A DNA stretch of 42,909 nucleotides from XYB1-FULL-44-23 sp964502885 (GCA_964502885.1 CAZCXU010000009.1:1-42909), one strand, 5' to 3'; shown: positions 1-8,385, counted from the stretch's first letter. The notes: a model not told the origin generated them from the letters alone. Numbers and translations: made by a program.

Positions 1-1181
1 CCGTAGTTTTTTGCCTGCTCCCAACTCGGAAGAACTTTCTTTTGTTGTTCCAGCGCCACTGTCCAACTAGACACAACATCAGATTTGTAATTTGGGGGGA
101 TGTACCCAGCGAAATGCTGAACAACAATCTGGACCGGGCAACCATTGAGTTCACCAATCTTTGTAGCGATACCGGTTTCCTGGAAATCTTTGTTTAGCAA
201 AAACTTACGAGAATCAGGGAACTGGAAATAATTTTCAATAAGCTCTTCGGCAGTGTAGTAACCGACTGTTGGAGACTCGCCCCAAGTAATATTTGAATAC
301 CCCACATCTACAAGCGCTTTTTGCATGGTGTAGCCACTTCGGGTGGCGGCAAATGAAAAATCGTTGTATTTGAGTATCACGTCGGCACGGCGGGCAGCTG
401 ATAAATCCAACTTTGGCTCATGTTTTAGCTGTGATAACTTGTTTGCAGTCCGCTTTTGATTTAGTAACTTGAGATAGTGGCCAACGTCTAAAAGTGACTT
501 GTTTGCCAGTTTTTCGTCTCCTGATGCATCTCTCCAGAGAGAACGAAAATCCTGTTGCTCACTAAACGCCAGGACGTGGTCAATTTCGGAGATATTTACA
601 AAACCAACTTCGTGACGGGAGTCATTGCTACCCTTGCGATTGTCCCCCATCACAAACACCTGCCCCTCAGGAATAGTAATCGGGTGGCAGTCTGAAAGAA
701 AATGTCCACCAAATGTAGATCTACCCGAGGCAGTGTATTCTTCGGACAATCGAGCTCCATTTATCCAGACAAAACCGTCTCTAATCTCCAGGACATCACC
801 AGGAAGACCAATGACCCGCTTTACAAACCCCGACGCCTCACCGTGCTCACGCTCTGAAATTGCATCTGTCGTAGAGTTTTCGAAACTGACAATATCGCCA
901 TGATGCAAGGACCTGGAGAAGTATTTTTTCCCCATAAGTGTAAATCCACCCGGAAAACGATACATTTGCGGACGGGCCACAATCTGGGCGGAAAGCGATG
1001 CCGGATCAGTACCCTCTCCTTTGGGGAATGTGGGGTACATAGAACCGGTACCGGAAATGGGAATGGCTTCCGGCAATAAGCCCAAATGCACGGCAACTCT
1101 GGAACCCGTGGCGGACGAACTGAACCCAATGATCACAATGAGGAAGAAATATACAATGAGGGATAGGAAGCGTTTCAACAT
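1..1181 (-). CDS. Signal peptidase I fused to a C-terminal CAP (SCP/PR1) domain, 3' end cut by window edge
   Basis: The frame is open from the ATG at 1181-1179 to the window edge (393 codons, no stop). Residues 5-20 form a membrane anchor. The signal peptidase I part covers about residues 38-205: the catalytic serine is S47 in GTGSMYPT, the general-base lysine is K121 in GFVKRVIGLPGD, and the C-terminal box is VMGDNRKGSNDSR (178-189). This fold removes signal peptides outside the membrane. Residues about 230-375 match a CAP domain (LLNQKRTANKL, AARRADVIL, YYTAEELIENYF, ETGIAT). The residues that normally line the CAP cavity are replaced: FSF where FxH is usual, GES for GEN, and DSR for GHR. 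The start lies 3 nt after the nuclease stop, so the two are co-transcribed behind tRNA-Thr. A separate, normal signal peptidase lies at 12763. The peptidase assignment is firm; the CAP assignment is good, and its function is unknown. Confidence 0.85.
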   Translation of the reverse strand, partial: MLKRFLSLIVYFFLIVIIGFSSSATGSRVAVHLGLLPEAIPISGTGSMYPTFPKGEGTDPASLSAQIVARPQMYRFPGGFTLMGKKYFSRSLHHGDIVSFENSTTDAISEREHGEASGFVKRVIGLPGDVLEIRDGFVWINGARLSEEYTASGRSTFGGHFLSDCHPITIPEGQVFVMGDNRKGSNDSRHEVGFVNISEIDHVLAFSEQQDFRSLWRDASGDEKLANKSLLDVGHYLKLLNQKRTANKLSQLKHEPKLDLSAARRADVILKYNDFSFAATRSGYTMQKALVDVGYSNITWGESPTVGYYTAEELIENYFQFPDSRKFLLNKDFQETGIATKIGELNGCPVQIVVQHFAGYIPPNYKSDVVSSWTVALEQQKKVLPSWEQAKNY

Positions 1182-1184
1182 GGA

Positions 1185-2012
1185 CTAGAGTAAGTATACT
1201 TCCTGACCATAGTCGCTCAAACCGATATATTCCGCCTGACCCTTGATGACGGTCTCCAGGGGCGAGCAAAAACGACAGCCACTGACCTTGCTGCAATTGA
1301 AATGCTCGAGCTTTCGGGCGAGTGCGATTTTTTTGGCGATGGGTAGAATTGTGGAGAAAGCTTTGTCCTCATCCGGCATAACAACGGGTTTGGGGGCATC
1401 ATCGCGGTCGAGATACCAGTAGCAAGCACCTGAAACGGGCTTGGTCTGGCATCTTGTCGCAAGCAAGAGATAAATCGGCAGTTGAAGTGAATCAGGATCC
1501 TCATCGTATTTGCCGGTCTTGAAATCGTAAATGGTCACCGAGTCGGTATCCGGCAGATATTCTATCCAATCCAACTTCCCACAAAGGATAATATTGTCGT
1601 CTTCACTGAGCCAAAAATAAGGGAGCTCCTGACGAATTTTTATGGTGGGGCGTAACAGCGGACCGGCATTTTCTTTGACACGGCGAAGCATGCGCAGCCC
1701 CCGCTCTTTGGTCTCGTCTTCCTGAGTCTTTGAAGTAAAACCGCCCTTTTTGCCACTGACTTTTTCCCAGGCCACCTCAAATCGAGCTCCCAAATCGCCC
1801 AAGGACCGCTCGGCCGTCGGAACCTGCGCCAAAGATTCCAACACCGAATGAACTGACTGGCCCAACGCCAGAGCAGGACTGGTCAAACTGATCTTTCGAC
1901 CCGTCTTGGGATTTTTGTAAACGTTTTTGAGAAAGTATGAGCGTGGACACTTCAGATAGTCACTGATGGAGGAATGCGATGTCCAGGTAGCGGAAAATTT
2001 GTCTTTGGCCAT
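1185..2012 (-). CDS. PD-(D/E)XK nuclease, RecB/AddB/Cas4-like, with an iron-sulfur cysteine set
   Basis: This 275-residue protein is a stand-alone RecB-type nuclease domain. Visible motifs are H55 in GQSVH, D148 in GKLDW, D163-x-K165 in YDFKTGK, and the QxxxY-like element QLPIY at 177-181. Cysteines C22 (LKCPRSYF) and C240, C246, C249 near the C-terminus have the spacing of the 4Fe-4S staple of AddB and Cas4 nucleases. No helicase domain and no cas or addA gene is next to it, so a role in DNA repair or end processing is only inferred. The ATG lies 8 nt after the CCA end of tRNA-Thr and shows no Shine-Dalgarno. The stop sits 3 nt before the signal peptidase-CAP gene. Confidence 0.85.
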   Translation of the reverse strand: MAKDKFSATWTSHSSISDYLKCPRSYFLKNVYKNPKTGRKISLTSPALALGQSVHSVLESLAQVPTAERSLGDLGARFEVAWEKVSGKKGGFTSKTQEDETKERGLRMLRRVKENAGPLLRPTIKIRQELPYFWLSEDDNIILCGKLDWIEYLPDTDSVTIYDFKTGKYDEDPDSLQLPIYLLLATRCQTKPVSGACYWYLDRDDAPKPVVMPDEDKAFSTILPIAKKIALARKLEHFNCSKVSGCRFCSPLETVIKGQAEYIGLSDYGQEVYLL

Positions 2013-2020
2013 ATTTTTGT

Positions 2021-2095
2021 TGGAGCCGGGAGGGAGGATTGAACTCCCGACCTAGGGTTTACGATACCCTTGCTCTACCACTGAGCTACCCCGGC
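2021..2095 (-). tRNA. tRNA-Thr (anticodon CGT), CCA encoded
   Basis: The minus strand folds as a full cloverleaf. The acceptor GCCGGGG pairs with TCCCGGC (one G-U). The D arm is GCTC...GAGC. The anticodon stem AGGGT/ACCCT carries loop ATCGTAA, giving anticodon CGT (codon ACG). The T arm is GGGAG-TTCAATC-CTCCC. The discriminator is T and CCA is encoded at 2023-2021. The nuclease ATG follows 8 nt after CCA. Confidence 0.96.
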
Positions 2096-2098
2096 GTT

Positions 2099-2126
2099 TT
2101 GTATATTTTATCCTACCGGTTACAAT
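2099..2126 (+). promoter_or_regulatory. Divergent promoter region; candidate plus-strand promoter of the Ig-like gene
   Basis: The 40 nt between tRNA-Thr and the Ig-like gene must hold promoters for both directions. On plus, TACAAT (2121-2126) matches five of six -10 positions and ends 9 nt before the ATG at 2136. A weak -35 (TTGTAT, 2099-2104) stands 16 nt upstream. The predicted start is about 2133, so the leader would be only about 3 nt. The opposite promoter for the tRNA-led operon cannot be placed confidently. Confidence 0.4.
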
Positions 2127-2135
2127 ACATACAGA

Positions 2136-2861
2136 ATGGCCTTTAATAGACCCACAAGCAGGCTTGCCAGACTGGAAGAAAAGCGAAATATAAAGCGAGC
2201 GGCACTGTTTACCGTCGGGATAATTGGCATAGTGGTGTTGGTGGTAACACTGGGTTTTAGTCTTTTAAGTGGATTTTTCCTATTTGTGAGCGGTCTGAAA
2301 CCTAAGGACACCACAACCAAAGATGACTTTATTCCCCCTGTGGCTCCGACCCTCTTTATTAGCATTGAAGCTACAAACAGCGCGCATTTTGCGATTCGGG
2401 GTAGCGCCGAAGCCAGGGCTACTGTGACGCTGTCAAAAAACAGCACAGAGATAATGACTCTCCAAGTGCCGGATGATGGATATTTTGAGTTTAAAGACGT
2501 GAGCTTGTCTGAGGGAACTAACATATTTTCTGCTACTGCGGTGGACGAGGCAGGGAATAAAAGCCTGTCCTCATCTAAAGAGGAGGTCTACTACTCAAAC
2601 AAACAACCAAAACTCGAAATCAGTTCGCCCAACGATGACCAGGAATACATAGGTAAAGAAGCCCGAGTGGAAATAAAAGGTCAGACGGACGGGGGAAACC
2701 GGGTAAGCGTCAATGACCGGGTAGTAATAGTAAGCTCGAGCGGTAGCTTTGTGCATGTCCTGGGCCTTTCTGAGGGGGAAACTACATTAGTGATAAAAGC
2801 TAGTGATACTGCGGGAAATGTGACTACAAAAGAAATGAAAGTAAGATTTAGGAGAGAGTAG
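2136..2861 (+). CDS. Membrane-anchored protein with two Ig-like domains
   Basis: The protein has 241 residues. A basic N-terminus (residues 1-22) is followed by a long hydrophobic anchor (about 23-52) and a Thr/Pro-rich spacer. Two bacterial Ig-like beta-sandwich repeats follow, about 68-150 and 155-240. Both show the repeated pattern GSAEARATVTLSKN / GQTDGGNRVSVND, then a GYFEF or GSFVH strand, then SEGTN or SEGET, then a closing DEAGN or DTAGN. This resembles the glucodextranase-B-like Ig family used as spacer or carbohydrate-binding modules on cell surfaces. No catalytic residues are seen. It is a single-gene transcript whose 3' end overlaps the convergent O-antigen ligase-like gene by 14 nt. 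The exact role is unknown. Confidence 0.8.
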   Translation: MAFNRPTSRLARLEEKRNIKRAALFTVGIIGIVVLVVTLGFSLLSGFFLFVSGLKPKDTTTKDDFIPPVAPTLFISIEATNSAHFAIRGSAEARATVTLSKNSTEIMTLQVPDDGYFEFKDVSLSEGTNIFSATAVDEAGNKSLSSSKEEVYYSNKQPKLEISSPNDDQEYIGKEARVEIKGQTDGGNRVSVNDRVVIVSSSGSFVHVLGLSEGETTLVIKASDTAGNVTTKEMKVRFRRE

Positions 2862-4008
2862 ACTTGTGTCGGGAAAGACCAATTTGAGAGCCCAGCAAAA
2901 AGAGAACGTAAGTGTAAAAAAGCGAGTTTAAAAATAGCGAGTGAACCATCAGTGCAACAAAGAAGGCGCGGGAGGCAAGATCACCAGAGAATTGATGCCA
3001 GAGGTTTCTGATGGCGAGCAGATAGAAGACAAAACCGACCACCCCAGTCGTGGCAAGAACAAATAAAAGTGAAGAGTCTGCTCCAGCCCCGGCGTGGGAT
3101 CGCAGCCAATCGGAATTTTTGTCGAGGAAACCGGCTTCCGCCTGCACGTAGCGATAAACATTGAAACCAGTGCCAAATACAGGACGGGAAGCAAATATTT
3201 GGAAAGAGTTTTTCCAATTTATGATGCGGGCGGTAATTGAACTGGTCCGCTCCAGCTTGACCCCCTCCCCTCCCGGTGCACGAGGTAAAACAAAAATAGT
3301 CAATAAGATAATGAGAAAAGAGGTGAAAAATATTTTTGGGGATTTGCGTGATATTGAAACGTACGCGGATGATATTAGTAGCGCCAGAAATGCACTGCGC
3401 GAGTAAGTAAGTGCCAGCAACAGATAAAAAAACCAGCCGTAAAGTTTTTGACCGGAAAGAAAATAATGAATGACAAAAAATGTGATGATTATTGCAGTGA
3501 AACCCGGATCGAGTAGTGAACCAACAACGCGAAAATAATGGGGATCCCAATCTGAGATAGCAAGTCCCCTGACGTCCGGGAAAAATATGTACTGGATCAT
3601 GCATGTAACTGCCAGAACCGCCCCCGTGGCCATAAGAGTTTTTTGAAGATTATTAGTGGAAAAAATTTGCAGTAGAAATGGGGCCAAGGAAAAATAAACC
3701 AATAGACGCAACCAATAAAGTGTGCCGACCAGCAATACCGTATGACCAAAGTGGAAAAAAGAATATATAAGGCCAGGAAGCCCCGCAAGTAAGAAAAGAT
3801 AAAAATATTTTTGACTGATGATGTGGTGTCTAAGCGAAAAAATGATTTTTGACCGGTGAAATAAAAATCCATAAATGATGATAAGCGCAATTACCACGTC
3901 TAGTAGCGATATATGAATATCAGGAGAGAGGAAAGAAAACTTGTAAAAGTTTCCGGTCAAAAACGCACTGCAGATCAGGATGAAAAATATTTTTGCAGTT
4001 TGATTCAT
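2848..4008 (-). CDS. O-antigen ligase/polymerase-like membrane protein (Wzy/WaaL superfamily)
   Basis: This 386-residue protein has about ten hydrophobic segments. A long extracytoplasmic loop (about 245-320) contains SSITARIINWKNSF, RPVFGTGFN and a following DSSLLFVLATTGVVG segment, which is the usual layout of the O-antigen ligase domain (PF04932 family). Such enzymes use lipid-linked glycans to extend a polymer or transfer it to an acceptor. It is the last gene of the polysaccharide operon running leftwards from 9155 and starts with a 4-nt ATGA overlap with the preceding GT2. Whether it is a polymerase or a ligase cannot be decided from sequence. Its 3' end overlaps the convergent Ig-like gene by 14 nt. 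Confidence 0.8.
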   Translation of the reverse strand: MNQTAKIFFILICSAFLTGNFYKFSFLSPDIHISLLDVVIALIIIYGFLFHRSKIIFSLRHHIISQKYFYLFLLAGLPGLIYSFFHFGHTVLLVGTLYWLRLLVYFSLAPFLLQIFSTNNLQKTLMATGAVLAVTCMIQYIFFPDVRGLAISDWDPHYFRVVGSLLDPGFTAIIITFFVIHYFLSGQKLYGWFFYLLLALTYSRSAFLALLISSAYVSISRKSPKIFFTSFLIILLTIFVLPRAPGGEGVKLERTSSITARIINWKNSFQIFASRPVFGTGFNVYRYVQAEAGFLDKNSDWLRSHAGAGADSSLLFVLATTGVVGFVFYLLAIRNLWHQFSGDLASRAFFVALMVHSLFLNSLFYTYVLFLLGSQIGLSRHKSTLS

Positions 4009-4769
4009 TTGGACCGCAGATGGGAATCAGTGATACCCTTGTCCAGTAAGAAAAGCTTTCCCCGCACTAAAAAGGAATAAAAAGACATAATCGCTGCGTG
4101 TACAAAACCCGCTGTCCCATCAAGAAAACCTGCGCGGAATATCCAAAGATAAATGAATTTTGCTATTGGGTAAAACGTAATGGAAATGACATTTGATTTG
4201 GCTTTTTGCTGATGCAGCTCTTCGGCTCTGATTTTTGAATAATGATTTAGGGCCATCAGAAAACTGGCAATATCTTTGTGGGGATAATGCTCGAGCGGAG
4301 TAATAATATCGTCGGAGACAATTTTTATGTCCCAAGTCTCATGCACCTTGCCGCGCCACTTTCCAGCTGACTTTCGACCTAAACGAAGAATACTGACACC
4401 GCCGACATCGCCATGATCAAGGAATTTTCCCCAAAGATAGTCCCGTCTTCTGATAAAGTAGCCGTCGAAACGAGATTTGGGAAGTGCATGAAGTATTTCG
4501 TGCTGCAACCTCTGGGGAACCACTTCATCTGCATCTACAAATAAAACCCAATCATTTTTGGCAACCCTGAGTGCGGCATTCCGAATAGCAGAAAAGTCGT
4601 CTGTACCCGAATAGATGTGAACTTTTGCACCACAGGACTTGGCGATTTTTCCGGTGTCGTCAACTGAATCGTTGTCCATGACTATCACCTCATCGCAAAA
4701 TGACAACGAGTCTAAGCAACGAGCTATCCGATCGGACTCGTTTTTTGCGATAACAACTCCGGTAAGCAT
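4005..4769 (-). CDS. Glycosyltransferase family 2, WaaE/KdtX-like
   Basis: The protein is a 254-residue GT2 transferase with an N-terminal GT-A fold. It shows the nucleotide-binding start LTGVVIAKNE, VMDNDSVDDTG, and the metal-binding FVDADE. RGKVHETW follows, the hallmark of the WaaE-like subfamily that adds a sugar to lipid-linked or core glycans at the inner membrane. The C-terminal third carries hydrophobic segments (YPIAKFIYLWIF and after) that probably associate with the membrane. The ATG at 4769 is preferred over the TTG two codons upstream: it leaves a 6-nt gap to the previous stop. It overlaps the O-antigen ligase-like gene by 4 nt. Confidence 0.85.
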   Translation of the reverse strand: MLTGVVIAKNESDRIARCLDSLSFCDEVIVMDNDSVDDTGKIAKSCGAKVHIYSGTDDFSAIRNAALRVAKNDWVLFVDADEVVPQRLQHEILHALPKSRFDGYFIRRRDYLWGKFLDHGDVGGVSILRLGRKSAGKWRGKVHETWDIKIVSDDIITPLEHYPHKDIASFLMALNHYSKIRAEELHQQKAKSNVISITFYPIAKFIYLWIFRAGFLDGTAGFVHAAIMSFYSFLVRGKLFLLDKGITDSHLRSK

Positions 4770-4775
4770 ACTCAA

Positions 4776-5592
4776 TTATTTTACTCCAGAAGAGGGGTGG
4801 TTTTGCAGATACCAAAATAGATAGCTGCCAGGGCGCGCAGTATTTTGGATAAGCTGTCTAAAAAGTGACGGCTGATAACGAAAATTAGACGAAAGAAAAC
4901 GAGAGTTAATTATGTAATAAAAATTGTAAATTGAAAATATCAGTAAAATTGTAATCAGTAGCCTGCGAGAAAAATGAGAAAGTACCCACGACACTCCGAC
5001 AATAATCGGAACCAACAATACAACCCAGTANNNNNNNNNNNNNNNNNNNNNNNNNNNNNNNNNNNNNNNNNNNNNNNNNNNNNNNNNNNNNNNNNNNNNN
5101 NNNNNNNNNNNNNNNNNNNNNNNNNNNNNNAATAGAGACCACGGATGTGTGATAGGAAAGAACTCCATGCACTACTCCGAATACACAGGTACTATATATG
5201 AATGCGGCGATCAGCCCGGCGGTGCGTCCAAATATTATCCGTGCGGCAAAATATATGAGGAGTATCGAGACCGAGTTGAGTAATAGCAGTAATAGTGAAC
5301 CACCAATGGGATGAAAGTCGAATAATGGCAGGGTAGGAATGAGAAAATATGTCCACAGAGGCCCCTGGTGCAGCCAAGTAATACTGGTGGGAATACCAAG
5401 GAGTGGAAATCTGCCCCCAAACAAAGACTCTTTTGCAGATGTGTAGAACCAGTCCTGGTCCGAAAAAAATGGAGTGAATGGAATAGCAAGTATTCTAAGA
5501 ACAATTCCCACGGTAATTATTCCTGCAAGAACTGGGATATGTCTAGCTGATGAATGACGTTTTTTCGTATTTTTGGAAAACTCTTTTAACAA
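4776..5592 (-). CDS. PMT/ArnT-like polyprenyl-phosphate-sugar glycosyltransferase, interrupted by an assembly gap
   Basis: The N-terminal 154 codons (5592-5131) show a basic start, a first membrane helix and then TPFFSDQDWFYTSA, with an acidic residue just after helix 1 as in GT39/GT83 (PMT/ArnT) enzymes. More hydrophobic helices follow. The C-terminal 84 residues (5030-4776) are again membrane helices plus a short tail. These enzymes take a sugar from a polyprenyl phosphate and add it outside the membrane. Family members are usually about 450-550 residues, so roughly 200 or more are missing. The two halves are in different frames across the 100 N, so the real gap is not this length. The start codon is TTG at 5592 and overlaps the flippase gene by 50 nt; a GTG at 5511 is an alternative. 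Confidence 0.65.
5031..5130. other. Assembly gap (100 N) inside the PMT-like gene
   Basis: There are exactly 100 N, the usual placeholder for a gap of unknown size. The coding frames on both sides disagree, so the true length differs from 100. Confidence 0.98.
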
Positions 5593-6613
5593 AAACCAAC
5601 GATACAGGTACGGCTGCTAACGATCCAATAATTGCAGCGTATCCAGCACCGATGAGACCAAATCTTTGGATAAGCGGGACAATAAAGATGGCCAAACAGA
5701 TAGTGCTGATTGCGGTGACTATGGTCACATAATTTTGATTTTTGGTAGCGAGAAAAAGCGGATATGTGGAATTCACGATCGACTTTGAAACGCCATAAAT
5801 AGATAATACTTGCAACACAGGAACTACGCCTATCCAACCAGGGCCAAGAATAATGGAGACGATCGGATCTGCAAATAAATACACGCCTAAGCCAATAATC
5901 ACTGAGATGCCTGAAACTAAAAATGTGGTTTTGGAAAATGCTTTTTGCAAACGTTCTTTGTTGTCGGAAATTTTTACAAATATTGGAAAGGTAACTCGGG
6001 CAATAACATCACTGACTTCTGATATCGGCATACTGGAAATTTTGTAGGCAGAACTGTAGAGACCCAAACTGGCCTCCCCTAGCATTTTTCCTACCACAAA
6101 GTTGTCGCCGTTTTGATACAAATAAGCCAATATGCCAGCTACTGTCATCCATTTACTGCGATGAATAACCCGGGAGGCAGTAGCAATATTTAGATGAAAA
6201 CGGGGCGTGGGACGAAAAAGCAGGAAAGATATGGTAATTTCCAGACAGCCGCTGGCTATCATTCCCCAAACAAGGCTGGTGGGGTCTTTTGTGATCAGAG
6301 CCAGAGATATTGAAACCACGGCATCGACAAGAAACAGTCCCGACTTGAAAAGAAACTCATGACGAAACAACAAATCTTTTTGGAGCCTGACGATAGATGG
6401 GTTTATGAAACCACGAATAATCGGGACGACAGACATAAGCTGCAACGCGGGGAGTGATTGAGGTGATCCAAAAAAACCGCTGATAGTGGGGGCAAAGAGA
6501 AAAATGATCACAGACATAAGGAGGCCTCTAATAATTGAGACCACCCAAGCCGTATCGACATATCGATCAATTTTGTCTTTTTCCTGAACCAGGAAAACGT
6601 TTATCCAGGTCTC
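5543..6613 (-). CDS. Wzx/MOP-family polysaccharide flippase, N-terminus lost in assembly gap
   Basis: The 356 visible codons encode the C-terminal three quarters of a multi-helix transporter of the MATE/MOP superfamily (RfbX/WzxC type). Visible features are ETWINVFLVQEKDKIDRYVDTAWV at the gap edge in pieces, repeated helix pairs, YLYQNGDNFVVGKMLG, LGLYSSAYKISSMP and YPLFLATKNQNYV. These are typical of lipopolysaccharide/teichuronic exporters that flip undecaprenyl-linked glycans. Family length is about 480, so roughly 100-130 residues are missing. The stretch reads in frame through the N run into an upstream GT2, but the two are different proteins. It is the natural exporter of the operon, followed by the PMT-like gene with overlap. 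Confidence 0.8.
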   Translation of the reverse strand, partial: ETWINVFLVQEKDKIDRYVDTAWVVSIIRGLLMSVIIFLFAPTISGFFGSPQSLPALQLMSVVPIIRGFINPSIVRLQKDLLFRHEFLFKSGLFLVDAVVSISLALITKDPTSLVWGMIASGCLEITISFLLFRPTPRFHLNIATASRVIHRSKWMTVAGILAYLYQNGDNFVVGKMLGEASLGLYSSAYKISSMPISEVSDVIARVTFPIFVKISDNKERLQKAFSKTTFLVSGISVIIGLGVYLFADPIVSIILGPGWIGVVPVLQVLSIYGVSKSIVNSTYPLFLATKNQNYVTIVTAISTICLAIFIVPLIQRFGLIGAGYAAIIGSLAAVPVSLVFVKRVFQKYEKTSFIS

Positions 6614-6713
6614 NNNNNNNNNNNNNNNNNNNNNNNNNNNNNNNNNNNNNNNNNNNNNNNNNNNNNNNNNNNNNNNNNNNNNNNNNNNNNNNNNNNNNNN
6701 NNNNNNNNNNNNN
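6614..6713. other. Assembly gap (100 N) between a GT2 gene and the flippase gene
   Basis: There are exactly 100 N. The GT2 C-terminus, the intergenic junction and the flippase N-terminus are all missing, which from family lengths needs several hundred bases. The in-frame reading across the gap is a coincidence. Confidence 0.98.
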
Positions 6714-7381
6714 ATGGCAAACCGCATGAACATCCAGGCAGCAGATTTGAGATTTTTTCTAGGAATCCAGGATACGATGGCTTTTTTGGCAAAATGGAAA
6801 TTGAAGCCCATTTTTTTTAACCAGTGGGCAAAAGCGTAGTCTTCGTTGTGAAACAGTCGAACGTCAAATCCCCCCGACCTGTCCCAAGCCGCTTTTGTAA
6901 TAGCCATTGATCTGGTAGAGGGATAGAATTCCGTACGCTCTGATTTATCCGGCATGACTAAGGCGTACGGGACTAAACACTTTTCAAAAACCGTGCTAGC
7001 ACGGCCCTCGTAATAGCCACTGACCACTTGCACGCCGGGATCGCCGAAAGGCGCAATGATATTTCTGAGCCAGTCACCATGAGGAATGCATCCGGCGTCC
7101 GTAAACGCGATAATATTGGGATTTTTTGCCATAGAAACACCATAGTTTCTTCCAATCGAACGATTACCTGTCTTTTGAAAAACTTTGAGCAAACTATGTT
7201 TTCCAGATAATTTTTTCAGGATCTGAAACGTATCGTCCGTAGAACCGCCGTCAACAATAATGATTTCGTGAGGGGTGGTGTCCTGGTGAAGGAGGGAGTC
7301 CACTAATGCGACTATATTTGCAGACTCATTGAAAACTGTGACGACTACTGAGACACTTCTGTGGCTGATTTTTTTATCCAT
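6714..7381 (-). CDS. Glycosyltransferase family 2, C-terminus lost in assembly gap
   Basis: There are 222 visible residues of a GT-A-fold glycosyltransferase: VSVVVTVFNES at the N-terminus, EIIIVDGGSTDDT for nucleotide binding, AFTDAGC (DxD-like), and AWDRSGGFDVRLFHNEDYAFAHW in the acceptor region, with the catalytic-type ED pair. These features suit a sugar transferase that builds a lipid-linked glycan on the cytoplasmic face. The ATG at 7381 overlaps the upstream GT4 gene by 37 nt. The missing C-terminus may include a membrane helix, since the last visible residues (AAWMFMRFA) are hydrophobic. Donor and acceptor sugars are unknown. Confidence 0.85.
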
Positions 7382-8385
7382 AATGATTCATATTCACAGG
7401 CTAACTTTTGCCAAGTTTGACCAGTTGACCAATTATAGCCCGATTCTATTTTTTGTTTTAGTTCGCGTTTGTTTTTTTTGATACGCGTAAGGGCGTAAGC
7501 TATTTCTTCAGGAGAACCACAAATATAGATATATTCAGCAAATGGCGAGTCGGCAAGATAGTCATATTTAATCGCGGAATCGTAATGGGCAACTACCGGA
7601 ACGCGAGCCTGTAAAGCTTCGATGATGCCTAAATAACGGGATGTAAAAGCGATGGAGTATTTGGGAAGATAGCGGCTGGCATTTGGCTCAAAGCCGTAAA
7701 ACTTAACCGGCAATTTGTTTGCTTCGGAGAAGCGTGCTGCCAATTGCATCTGGGGGCCATCCCCATAAATATCGGTTGTAATTGGGCTTGCCGCTATTGC
7801 GGAAAGGTAGTCCATAATTCCCGTATCTTTGTCCAACCGACCAAGAAAAATTGCTTTGTTTTGGGGGCGAACAGCTCCCGGAACATGTGCGGCTGCTCCG
7901 AAGCTAACTAGCGTGGGTCGGGTGTGATACCATTTTTGATGAAAATTGCCGATACAAATGTTTCCGGACGTCAACAGTTCCCCAATCTTGTGCCAGAGAA
8001 TCTGTTTAAATCTTGGAGGGTTTGAGCCTTCGTATCCATGGAAAGTAATGTAAAATTTTTTTGAGTGGAACATAAAACGTAGCGGAAGTATCCAGAAAAA
8101 TACGTCGTGGACGTGGATCGTGTCTGCCCACTCCAGAAGGTCTCTGTGCTGCCAAAACCAATACCAAATTTCCAGTTTCTGAAATATCTTGTCTGTGTGC
8201 GTGGACTGGAGACGATATATATCGGCGACGGGGGTGCTTTCGTGTTTGGGGAGACTAGGGTCGTGCTGTAGGGCGACTATCTTTATGTTGTGGCGCCTGG
8301 AAAGAATCTTGCTGATCTCAAAGACGTGCTTTTCTACCCCCCCAACATGTGGGGCGTAATACTTTGCGAGAAAAAGGATATTCAC
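7345..8385 (-). CDS. Glycosyltransferase family 4 (GT-B fold)
   Basis: The 346 residues begin MNILFLAKYYAPHVGGVEKHV, the typical GT4 start with a Gly-rich acceptor loop. Later come ITFHGYEG, the linker-region FLGRLDKDTGI, YGDGPQ for donor binding, and a degenerate EX7E-like segment near SRYLGIIEALQARVPVVAH. Retaining GT4 enzymes add sugars from nucleotide donors. The start codon is GTG at 8385, with a GTGA overlap of 4 nt with the methyltransferase stop, so translation is probably coupled. It is shorter than the usual 370-400 residues. Sugar specificity is not predictable. Confidence 0.85.
   Translation of the reverse strand: MNILFLAKYYAPHVGGVEKHVFEISKILSRRHNIKIVALQHDPSLPKHESTPVADIYRLQSTHTDKIFQKLEIWYWFWQHRDLLEWADTIHVHDVFFWILPLRFMFHSKKFYITFHGYEGSNPPRFKQILWHKIGELLTSGNICIGNFHQKWYHTRPTLVSFGAAAHVPGAVRPQNKAIFLGRLDKDTGIMDYLSAIAASPITTDIYGDGPQMQLAARFSEANKLPVKFYGFEPNASRYLPKYSIAFTSRYLGIIEALQARVPVVAHYDSAIKYDYLADSPFAEYIYICGSPEEIAYALTRIKKNKRELKQKIESGYNWSTGQTWQKLACEYESLWIKKSATEVSQ

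Noticed and set aside
625..1504. Several open frames of 90-100 codons at the left end
   Set aside because: They are shadows of the signal peptidase-CAP and nuclease genes, which are supported by motifs.
1185..2012. Cas4 identity for the PD-(D/E)XK protein
   Set aside because: The cysteine pattern and nuclease motifs are shared with AddB/RecB-like proteins, and no cas1/cas2 or repeat array is nearby.
5543..7381. One 612-codon open frame as a single GT2-flippase fusion protein
   Set aside because: The frame runs through 100 N; the two sides belong to different families, each truncated at the gap.
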